DNA of 64,000 nt. Origin: Eunapius fragilis. Lineage: Eukaryota > Porifera > Demospongiae > Spongillida > Spongillidae. The stretch spans positions 692,693 to 756,692 of the forward strand of contig OY811982.1 in the NCBI GenBank assembly GCA_963681505.1, in the 5' to 3' direction. This document shows, piece after piece, positions 19,298 to 29,224 of this stretch. The notes below the pieces were generated by a model. It was not told the origin of the DNA, ran no database searches, and saw only the letters and a program-made list of their open reading frames with translations. The first letter of the stretch is position 1, and every line of letters begins with the position of its first letter. The position numbers and the translations under genes are program-made.

Positions 19298-22140
19298 AGT
19301 CTCACCACCACATGCGGCCATATCATGATCAGTCTCACCACCACATGCGGCCATATCAAGATCAGTCTCACCACCACATGCGGCCATATCAAGATCAGTC
19401 TCACCACCACATGCGGCCATATCAAGATCAGTCTCACCACCACATGCGCCCATATCATGTTCAGTCTGACCACCACATGCGGCCATATCATAATCAGTCT
19501 CACCACCACATGCCGCCGTATCATTATCAGTCTCACCACCACATGCAGCCATATCAAGATCAGTCTCACCACCACATGCGCCCATATTATGATCAGTCTC
19601 ACCATCACATGCGGCCATATCATTATCAGTCTCACCACCACATGTTGCCATATCATGATCAGTCTCACCATCACATGCGGCCATATCAAGATCAGTCTCA
19701 CCACCACATGCGCCCATATCATGTTCAGTCTGACCACCACATGCGGCCATATGAAGATCAGTCTCACCACCACATGCCGCCATATGAAGATCAGTCTCAC
19801 CACCACATGCGGCCATATTATTATCAGTCTCACCACCACATGCGGCCATATCATAATCAGTCTCACCACCACATGCCGCCGTATCATTATCAGTCTCACC
19901 ACCACATGCAGCCATATCAAGATCAGTCTCACCACCACATGCGCCCATATTATGATCAGTCTCACCATCACATGCGGCCATATCATTATCAGTCTCACCA
20001 CCACATGTTGCCATATCATGATCAGTCTGACCACCACATGCGGCCATATCATGATCAGTCTCACCACCACATGCGGCCATATCAAGATCAGTCTCACCAC
20101 CACATGCCGCCATATCATAATCAGTCTCACCACCACATGCGGCCATATCATAATCAGTCTCACCACCACATGCGCCCATATCATATTCAGTCTGACCACC
20201 ACATGCGGCCATATCAAGATCAGTCTCACCACCACATGCGGCCATATCATGATCAGTCTCACCACCACATGCGCCCATTTTATGATCAGTCTCACCATCA
20301 CATGCGGCCATATCATTATCAGTCTTGCCACCACATGCCACCATATCAAGATCAGTCTCACCACCACATGCCGCCATATGAAGATCAGTCTCACTACCAC
20401 ATGCGGCCATATTATTATCAGTCTCACCACCACATGCGGCCATATCATAATCAGTCTCACCACCACATGCGGCCATATTATGATCAGTCTCACCACCACA
20501 TGTTGCCATATCATGATCAGTCTGACCACCACATGCGGCCATATCAAGATCAGTCTCACCACCACATGCGGCCATATCAAGATCAGTCTCACCACCACAT
20601 GCCGCCATATCATAATCAGTCTCACCACCACATACCGCCGTATCATAATCAGTCAGTCTCACCTCCACATGCGGCCATATTATGATCAGTCTCACCAACA
20701 CATGTGGCCATATCATGATCAGTCTCACCACCACATGCCGCCATATTATGATCAGTCATACCACCACATGCGGCCAAATCAAGATCAGTCTCACTACCAC
20801 ATGTGGCCATATCATGATCAGTCTCACCACCACATGTGGCCATATTATGATCAGTCAGTCTCACCTCCACATGCGGCCATATTATGATCAGTCTCACCAC
20901 CACATGTGGCCATATCATGATCAGTCTCACCACCACATGCCGCCATATTATGATCAGTCATACCACCATATGCGGCCAAATCAAGATCAGTCTCACCACC
21001 ACATGCGGCCATATCATCAGTCTCACAACCACATGCGCCCATATCATATTCAGTCTGACCACCACATGTGGCCATATCATAATCAGTCTCACCACCACAT
21101 GCGGCCATATCATAATCAGTCTCACCACCACATGCCGCCGTATCATGATCAGTCTCACCACCACATGCGGCCATATTATGATCAGTCTCACCACCACATG
21201 TGACCATATCATGATCAGTCTCACCACCACATGTGGCCATATCATGATCAGTCTCACCACCACATGCGGCCATTTTATGATCAGTCATACCACCACATGC
21301 GCCCATATCATGTTCAGTCTGACCACCACATGCGGCCAAATCAAGATCAGTCCCACCACCACATGCGGCCATATCATAATCAGTCTCACCACCACATGCC
21401 GCCGTGTCATGATCAGTCAGTCTCACCACCACATGTGACCATATCATGATCAGTCTCACCACCACATGCGGCCATATTATGATCAGTCTCACCACCACAT
21501 GTGGCCATATCATGATCAGTCTCACCACCACATGTGGCCATATCATGATCAGTCTCACCACCACATGGGGCCATATTATGATCAGTCATACCACCACATG
21601 CGGCCAAATCAAGATCAGTCTCACCACCACTTGCTGCCATATCATGATCAGTCTTACCACCACATGCGCCCATATCAAGATCAGTCTCACCACCACATGC
21701 GGCCATATCATAATCAGTCTCACCACCACATGTGGCCATATCATGATCAGTCTCACCACCACATGGGGCCATATTATGATCAGTCATACCACCACATGCG
21801 GCCAAATCAAGATCAGTCTCACCACCACTTGCTGCCATATCATGATCAGTCTTACCACCACATGCGCCCATATCAAGATCAGTCTCACCACCACATGTGG
21901 CCATATCAAGATCAGTCTCACCACCACATGGGGCCATATCATAATCAGTCTCACCACCACATGTGACCATATCATAATCAGTCTCACCACCACATGCGCC
22001 CATATCATGTTCAGTCTGACCACCACATGTGGCCAAATCAAGATCAGTCCCACCACCACATGCAGCCATATCATAATCAGTCTCACCACCAAATGCAGCC
22101 ATATCATAATCCGTCTCACCATCACATGCGGCCATATCAT
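19298..22140. repeat. 33-bp minisatellite, about 86 units
   Basis: The unit is close to 'cagtctcaccaccacatg' plus 'cggccatatcatgat' (33 bp). Units differ mainly at the last five bases (catgat, caagat, cataat, cattat, tatgat) and at cgg/cgc/ccg/tgg. Because 33 is divisible by three, two frames on each strand stay open for hundreds of codons. These give 11-residue repeats such as DQSHHHMRPYH on the plus strand. Three units carry an extra 4 bp (near 20652, 20855, 21416) and one lacks 6 bp (near 21017). The 4-bp changes break any frame, which argues against a coding role. Higher-order copies exist, for example 21566-21700 repeated at 21764-21898 (offset 198, six units). Confidence 0.97.
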
Positions 22141-22236
22141 AATGTTGTAATGACTACTAGTATACTGTTCGTTACAATAATATAAGTTCAAGATGTATAT
22201 TGTTAGGTCTACTGTATTAAAGGCATGCGGTCGGTA
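22141..22236. repeat. Repeat carrying the transposon insertion (left part)
   Basis: This matches 23921-24012 (for example 'gtatactgttcgtta' against 'gtatagtgttcgtta', then 'gttcaagatgtat' and 'aaaggcatgc'). The match resumes after the inserted element at 23424-23450 ('tagttcgattccttcc'). Confidence 0.75.
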
Positions 22237-23423
22237 AGGTAAACTGCCATATTAGAACAGGTTGGCCTTATTGGAACAGGGGGGGGGGGGGGGGGGTCAG
22301 AATAACCGCAGCCTATAACGACAGTTGATTATACCCTTTAGCGAACTACGCCCCTAAGTAGTTAATTTGTTTTTACGTACGTACGAAAGCTAGTTAGTAA
22401 ACCTCTTACTTCTTGGAGGCTAAGCGTGGAAGAAATGACTGGCAGCGAAAGGGAAAGCGCCTATCCCAGTTAATAGTAAAGATGTCACGATGGACTTATG
22501 TAAACGATATCGCTCCACGGAACCGACCAGTTCGTGGGGTCAAAGGAAGTAGGCCTAGCATTTGGTAAATATAAGGCCAAACTGCAGTGCCCAGGACACG
22601 TCACCACTGATCTGAACGCCATAAAAATCATACCGATTGTGTACCCGATATAAGCGCATCTATCAATAATTTTCCAATAGTATTTATTACAACAATTTAA
22701 CCAAGTATAGGTAAACAAGTTTTGTTTTGCTGAATTCCAGTGATTCTCAGAGGGCTGTAGAAGATGTAGGGATTCGAATCTCATTCTTTCTTGTGTAGAT
22801 TTGTGTTATAACCGTAACTTAGCGATGCCAATTTCCACCATGCAAGCTATGGCTCATTTAGTACTCACTTCCGGTAATTTTCAATGGAGGTCACGAAGCC
22901 TCTCTTTGACTTGAAGTAGCTCTTCAGCGTAACCACTTATAACAAAGTTTTAAGCTTAAAATCGATGTCTCATGACTAATGAATAGAAAGATGGGCAAAA
23001 GGAGGGCTTTTGCTAGCTCTTGCAATGCATGGCGTTTTTTAAATCACTACCCCTCGAACTAACAAAAAGTGACATAGTTGCCGACAGAGAACGCAAATGT
23101 ATATTTTTGTGTGTTTAGAACTTCACTTCTGATACTTCTAGATATGTTGGCGGCGTTGCTGGTTGTCTGTACGATTGAAACTATTAAAAAAGCTACGTCA
23201 CACCCCCTGTTCTAATTTGGCACTCATCGCAAACCCCCCCCCCCCCCCCCCCCTCAGAAGTACGAGTGGATATACAAAACGAAAGGTGCTGGAAAACTTT
23301 TAAAACAATGGTATGGTGCGCACCCATCAGTAGTGACACTTGGTGGTGTTAAAACGTCCTCCAGACGATGCGTTTGGCTTGTACGGTCCGTTTAAAAACC
23401 GGTTCTAATATGGCAGCTTACCT
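22237..23423. mobile_element. Tc1/mariner-type non-autonomous transposon with TA target duplication
   Basis: The left TIR AGGTAAACTGCCATATTAG (from 22237) is matched inverted by the right TIR ending at 23423, with two differences in 25 bases. TA flanks both sides (22235-22236 and 23424-23425). A paralogous empty site at 24009-24025 reads 'ttggtagttcgattcc', with one TA. This confirms both the ends and the 2-bp duplication. Inside are a poly-G run (22280-22296) and a poly-C run (about 23235-23253) placed roughly symmetrically. There is no transposase ORF, so the element is non-autonomous. Confidence 0.8.
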
Positions 23424-23425
23424 TA

Positions 23426-24885
23426 GTTCGATTCCTTCCACATGTATGTGATTGTTTTTTCTAACTCAAACGTGCAACGCTTAATGTCGCATGAGTTCAA
23501 GCATATATGATAGATTGTGAATACCTTTGATATTTTTTTAATGAATAAAATTTGTTCTGGTATTATTATTTAAATGCAGTCATAGGTTAAAATCATGAGA
23601 ATCAATTCAAGGGGCCTCAATCCTACGAAGGATGACCGATGCTTCTTTGGCTTGGAGGAAGTTATTGCTAGCCTAGATACCAAAAAACATTTTTGCATAC
23701 AACATGCCATACAACATGAGCTATATTGAGTTACCACTGAATTTATAATTATAATTAGCCAGCATTATATTACTCCTGAGTAAGGTTCTCTCCCAGTGAG
23801 CGCATCATGGTTCCCAACTCCTCGGTTGTGATGGTACCATCTTCATTTTTTAAATATTGGAAGATGTATTAATGATTTAGCTGGACACTCTCCCTTATAC
23901 ATTAACATTATGCTATGCTTAATGTTGTTATGACTACAAGTATAGTGTTCGTTACTGTAAGTTCAAGATGTATTGATAGCTTTAACGTAAGTTCACAGGC
24001 ATTAAAGGTATGCAGTTGGTAGTTCGATTCCTTCCGCATGCACTTTATTTTTATTTTTATTTTTTGATGCTTACTACTTTGGATTGAGTGTCAAACCAAT
24101 GACATAGGTTTTGTGTCAATCCTATTTTTATACTGATTGCAATGCGATCCAATATTTGGATTGGCCGGTGAAAGGCAAATGACAATCCAAACTTGGGATT
24201 GACGTTAACTCTCCCTTTGTTACAGTGTATATATATTAAACAAAAATGAGCTCTTAAGTCGAACTATTTGCCTGAAGATGCCTCAATGTTTTGACCCTGT
24301 AAATTCAGTCTCAGATTGGAATTCCGACATTTTTAGTGATCCAAACTCAAAATTTACGATGTAAGAAATTAAATATGATGTTTTTTTAGATCCTGGTGCA
24401 CAGTACCATTGGATGTATTGGTTCAATGATGTTCAGTAACTGGCGCATCATAGAAGGTACCCGGCGCTTCGTCCAATCTTTATGAAATTTCGTAGAAGGA
24501 TAGAAGGATGAATTATCTAGAGGGGAGAATACTTACCTTGGAGGGGATGCAGCGTTTTAGAGTCGAAAGTCGTGGGCAGAAAACTGTATTCGATTTGAAC
24601 AACACTTAAGAATACGGCGCGTGTTTTAAAACTTCAAAACTAGTCTGTCTATTGCTGATGCATTCGGCAGTCGTTCTGAATGCATAGTAAGCCATAATGG
24701 AGCATAGCGAAGCTACCAGATCGTTATTACAAAATGGTATCAATAAAAAAATTAAAATTACAAACAAAATTCTTTTGACGTCTAGGATTTACGGTCTAAA
24801 ATCACAGATAGGCTATGTACTATTGGTTTCTAGGTGCACGTACATACCTAGCAACTAATAGGTGCTAGGCCGAGTATATAAATAA
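23426..24885. other. No gene recognised; contains second copy of the 22.1-kb repeat
   Basis: The empty-site repeat copy lies at 23921-24040. The rest is AT-rich with no coding pattern that I can support. Confidence 0.45.
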
Positions 24886-24889
24886 GTTA

Positions 24890-24980
24890 AGCTGGGTTTA
24901 CAATGTGACGCTCGCTGAATGCTGCGTCAGTGTCAGCATCAGCGTCGCTGAAACGTCATATTGTATTGTATACCCCAGCT
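24890..24980. mobile_element. Short MITE-like inverted repeat
   Basis: AGCTGGGTTTACAATGTGACG at 24890 is matched, with gaps, by the reverse complement of the sequence ending TATACCCCAGCT at 24980. The element is about 91 bp. Confidence 0.5.
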
Positions 24981-25042
24981 GAAGTGACGTGACGCTGGAA
25001 TAGACTTGAGTTCTATTCCAGCAGAGATAATAAATATACAAG

Positions 25043-25210
25043 TAAAGAAAAACATTCTCTAACGAGAAAGTTGGTGGGATATAGGAATTTGAGGCAATGG
25101 CAGTGGAAAAAGGAAGGGAACAAGGTTTTGAGAATAGGGTAATGAGACAAAAATCGTATATATGTTTAGCACTTCTTTTGGTTCTGTTAAATTTACACGT
25201 GCTAAATATA
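25043..25210. mobile_element. Diverged partial copy of the 12.25-kb MITE
   Basis: 'acaagtaaagaaaaacattctctaacg' at about 25038 and 'gtgctaaatatagg' at about 25198 match the left arm and the centre-right of the MITE. The right arm is replaced by the 166-bp tandem array. Confidence 0.5.
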
Positions 25211-26045
25211 GGACTCTGATGTAAGGTCTGGGTACCTTGTGAACTTCTGTGACTCAACCCTTACCACTTGACAGGTACAATAAATCATTCCAAAGTGTTG
25301 CCCTGGTGAACGAGGATAGTTACCAAGATGGTATGGCATTGGGAGAAGCTTGACTTCTTTTATAGTGTGGTACATGGGACTCTGATGTAAGGTCCGGGTA
25401 CCTTGTGAGCTTGTGTGACTCAACCCTTACCACTTGACAGGTACAATAAATCATTCCAAAGTATTGTCCTGGTGAATGAGTATAGTTTCCAAGAGGGTAT
25501 GACATTGGGAGAAGCTTGTCTTCTTTTATAGAGTGGTACATGGGACTCTGATGTAAGGTCTGGGTACCTTGTGAGCTTGTGTGACTCAACCCTTACCACT
25601 TGACAGGTACAATAAATCATTCCAAAGTATTGTCCTGGTGAATGAGTATAGTTTCCAAGAGGGTATGACATTGGGAGAAGCTTGTCTTCTTTTATAGAGT
25701 GGTACATGGGACTCTGATGTAAGGTCTGGGTACCTTGTGAGCTTGTGTGACTCAACCCTTACCACTTGACAGGTACAATAAATCATTCCAAAGTATTGTC
25801 CTGGTGAATGAGTATAGTTTCCAAGAGGGTATGACATTGGGAGAAGCTTGTCTTCTTTTATAGAGTGGTACATGGGACTCTGATGTAAGGTCTGGGTACC
25901 TTGTGAGCTTGGGTGACTCAACCCTTACCACTTGAAATCATTCCAAAGTATTGTCCTGGTGAATGAGTATAGTTTCCAAGAGGGTATGACATTGGGAGAA
26001 GCTTGTCTTCTTTTATTGTGTGGTACATGGGACTCTGATGTAATG
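25211..26045. repeat. 166-bp tandem repeat, five units plus a partial
   Basis: Units begin 'ggactctgatgtaaggt' at 25211, 25377, 25543, 25709 and 25875, with a partial start near 26030. The middle units are nearly identical. The fifth lacks about 11 bp around 'acaggtacaata'. Because 166 is not a multiple of three, the minus-strand ORFs of 73-111 codons here are frame-rotating artefacts. Confidence 0.95.
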
Positions 26046-26615
26046 TGTGTGTTCTGTGATGATGTGAGGTGTGTGTATATTATTGTACGGTGTGAATGGG
26101 TGTGTGTATGTTGGATGTGAGATATGTCTGTACAATTTGAAGATCTATGTAAATGTGATCATGAAGTTAAAGTGTGTCTTTATGTGTAGGTGTATAGGTT
26201 GTATCTGTAAGTGCATGTGCAGGTGTGAGGAGGTGTTTGTCATATGTTCAGTGGGGAATAGTTCCTCACTAAAATATAACATTGTTGGTAATGCTTGTGT
26301 GTCATTGTGTATGTATATCATTGTATGTAGACTTCTTTTTTCTTTAGTATTGAAATAGATATAAATTAACAACACAGATAAATATATACAAGTAAAAAGT
26401 TTGCACACAAAATCTCTATCCTGCTGGAAACCACTTGATGCTGTAAAGGATGTGCTGTTACCACTGTACAAATGCAAAAATATGTTGCACTACTATGGCA
26501 TGTATATTAAAGTTGTCATCTTTAATGCTTAGCTTATCTATTTCCATTTCTTGGACAAAATGTCTCATTCATTGTATCTCAATGGACCTGTTGTTTGTTT
26601 TGTAGCTACCGAAAA
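26046..26615. other. No gene recognised
   Basis: GT-rich sequence to about 26240, then AT-rich. ORFs on both strands (26071-26477) lack recognisable content. Confidence 0.4.
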
Positions 26616-26639
26616 TACCAAGGGAGTGATGTGTTGATG

Positions 26640-26965
26640 TTTTTGACATGGTGTGCATTAAATAATTAGAATATTTCACAGGTGGATTGAGGATGGTTAC
26701 CTCATAGTGCTCGACACAGTGAGTCATCTGGACATGGTTTTTGACATGGTGTGCATTAATTAATATCTGACAGGTGGATTGAGGTCATGGGTTGTCTCTG
26801 TTACGGAGTCACCAGGATGGTGACCTCAGTGCTCGATGCTTCTGACATCAAGGCGATACACAGTGAGTCCTCTGGACTTTTTGACATGGTGTGCATTAAC
26901 TAATTAGAATTTCTGACAGATGGATTTAGATCATGGGTTGTCTCTGTAACAGAATCACCCAGATG
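26640..26965 (+). repeat. Three diverged tandem copies of an exon-like segment
   Basis: The phrase 'tttgacatggtgtgcatta' recurs at about 26640, 26741 and 26880. Each copy is followed by 'ag' and then 'gtggattgagg' or 'atggattta'. The first two copies end in 'acacagtgagtc', which resembles a splice donor. The middle copy has an open frame (WIEVMGCLCYGVTRMVTSVL). This looks like duplication of an intron-exon unit, but the parent gene is not identifiable. Confidence 0.4.
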
Positions 26966-27184
26966 TGCAGCTGGCATGAACTGGTTTATAAACAAGAGTT
27001 GTACATATTGTGTTGATGAAAGAAAAGTTTTGCATACAATCATGTGAGTGAGGTGGTGTGTGTGTGTGTGTGTGTTAGTGTGGACTAGTGACCACACCCA
27101 CCATATCATGTCGCACTAGGCTGCCAGTGAATTCTTTTGTGCCAATTGGAAACCTGCAGTCCTAAATGGTTCAACAAATCATAA

Positions 27185-29125
27185 AGGTGTGTAGAAGGGA
27201 GTGATGTGTAGGGGGGAGTGGTGTGTAGAGGGAGTGGTGTGTAGAGGGGAGTGGTGTGTAGAGGGGAGTGGTGTGTAGAGGGGAGTGGTGTGTAGAGAGG
27301 AGTGGTGCGTAGAGGGGAGTGGTGTGTAGAGGGGAGTGATGTGTAGAGGGGAGTGGTGTGTAGAGGGGACTGGTGTGTAGAGTGGAGTGGTGTGTAGAGG
27401 GGAGTGGTGTGTAGAGGAGAGTGGTGTGTAGAGGGGAGTGGTGTGTAGAGAGGAGTGGTGTGTAGAGGGGAGTGGTGTGTAGAGGGGAGTGGTGTGTAGA
27501 GGGGAGTAGTGTGTAGAGGGGACTGGTGTGTAGAGTGGAGTGGTGTGTAGAGGAGAGTGATGTGTGGAGGGGAGTGGTTTGTAGAGGAGAGTGGTGTGTA
27601 GAGAGGAGTGGTGTATAGAGGGGAGTGATGTGTAGAGGGGAGTGGTGTGTAGAGGGGAGTGGTGTGTAGAGGGGAGTGGTGTGTAGAGAGGAGTGGTGTG
27701 TGGAGGTGAGTGGTGTGTAGAGGGGAGTGATGTGTAGAGGGGAGTGGTGTGTAGAGGAGAGTCATGTGTAGAGGGGAGTGATGTGTAGAGGGGAGTAGTG
27801 TGTAGAGGAGAGTGGTGTGTAGAGGGGAGTGGTGTGTAGAGGGGAGTGGTGTGTAGAGGAGAGTGATGTGTAGAGGGGAGTGGTTTGTAGAGGAGAGTGG
27901 TGTGTAGAGGGGAGTGGTGTGTAGAGGGAGTGATGTGTAGAGAGGTGGTGTGTAGAGGAGAGTGATGTGTAGATGGGAGTGGTGTGTAGAGGGGAGTGGT
28001 GTGTAGAGGGGAGTGGTGTGTAGAGGGGAGTGGTGTGTAGAGGGGAGTGGTGTGTAGAGGGGAGTGGTGTGTAGAGGGTAGTGGTGTGTAGAGGGGAGTG
28101 ATGTGTAGAGGGGAGTGGTGTGTAGAGGGGAGTGATGTGTAGAGGGAGTGGTGTGTAGAGGAGAGTGATGTGTAGATGGGAGTGATGTGTAGAGGGGAGT
28201 GGTGTGTAGAGGGGAGTGGTGTGTAGAGGGGTGTGGTGTGTAGAGGGAGTGATGTGTAGAGGGAGTGGTGTGTAGAGGGGAGTGATGTGTAGAGGGAGTG
28301 GTGTGAGGGGAGTGCTGTGTAGAGGGAGTGGTGTGTAGAGGGGAGGGGTGTGTAGAGGGGAGTGATGTGTAGAGGGGAGTGGTGTGTAGAGGGGAGTGGT
28401 GTGTAGACGGGAGTGGTATGTAGAGGGGAGTGATGTGTAGAGGGGAGTGGTGTGTAGAGAGGAGTGATGTGTAGAAGGGAGTGATGTGTAGAGGGAGTGG
28501 TGTGTAGATGGGAGTGGTGTGTAGATGGAGTGATGTGTAGAGAGGTGGTGTGTAGAAAAGAGTGATGTGTAGAGGGGAGTGGTGTGTAGAGGGGAGTGGT
28601 GTGTAGAGGGGAGTGGTGTGTAGAGGGAGTGATGTGTAGAGGGGAGTGGTGTGTAGAGGGTAGTGGTATGTAGAGGGGAGTGATGTGTAGAGGGGAGTGA
28701 TGTGTAGATGGGAGTGGTGTGTAGAGGGGAGTGATGTGTAGAGGGGAGTGGTGTGTAGAGGTGAGTGGTGTGTAGAGGGGAGTGATGTGTAGAGGGGAGT
28801 GGTGTGTAGAGGTGAGTGGTGTGTAGAGGGGAGTGGTGTGTAGAGGGGAGTGATGTGTTGAGGGTAGTGGTATGTAGAGGGGAGTGATGTGTAGAGGGGA
28901 GTGATGTGTAGAGGAGAGTGATGTGTAGATGGGAGTGGTGTGTAGAGGGGAGTGATGTCTAGAGGGGAGTCGTGTGTAGAGAGGAGTGGTGTGTAGAGGG
29001 GAGTGGTGTGTAGAGGGGAGTGGTGTGTAGAGGAGAGTGATGTGTAGCGGGGAGTGATGTGTAGAGGGGAGTGATGTGTTGAGGGAAGTGTGTGTGTCGA
29101 GGGGAGTGATGTGTAGAGGGGATAT
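27185..29125. repeat. 17-bp minisatellite, about 113 units
   Basis: The unit is 'gtgtagaggggagtggt' or '...gtgat', with some 15-16 bp variants. The minus strand stays open for 682 codons (27106-29154), giving Thr/Pro/Ser/His/Leu/Tyr repeats such as STHHSPLHTTPLYT. A 17-bp unit rotates through all three frames, and none makes a stop on that strand. Such an ORF is therefore expected by chance from the unit and is not evidence of a gene. Confidence 0.97.
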
Positions 29126-29224
29126 CTCAATTTTTTGAACAATAGAACCACCAAACTTTGGGCTGAAAACAGGAGTTATATATTCACACTTAAAGCAATA
29201 AAATGGTACAATAAGATGGCCATT

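Noticed and set aside
19088..20887. 599-, 546-, 500- and 466-codon ORFs as real proteins
   Set aside because: All are frames through one 33-bp unit, open on both strands, and 4-bp unit variants break every frame.
19298..22140. Regular 33-bp repeats as a CRISPR array
   Set aside because: There are no unique spacers; whole units repeat head to tail, and the surrounding DNA is eukaryotic.
24000..24040. tRNA gene or tRNA-derived SINE at 'ggtagttcgattcc'
   Set aside because: It resembles a B box, but I could not fold a T-arm or find an A box upstream.
25202..25921. Minus-strand ORFs of 73-111 codons as a gene family
   Set aside because: They are the same 166-bp satellite unit read in rotating frames.
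27106..29154. 682-codon Pro/Thr/His-rich protein
   Set aside because: It arises from a stop-free 17-bp unit in all phases; unit indels occur freely, so there is no sign of coding constraint.
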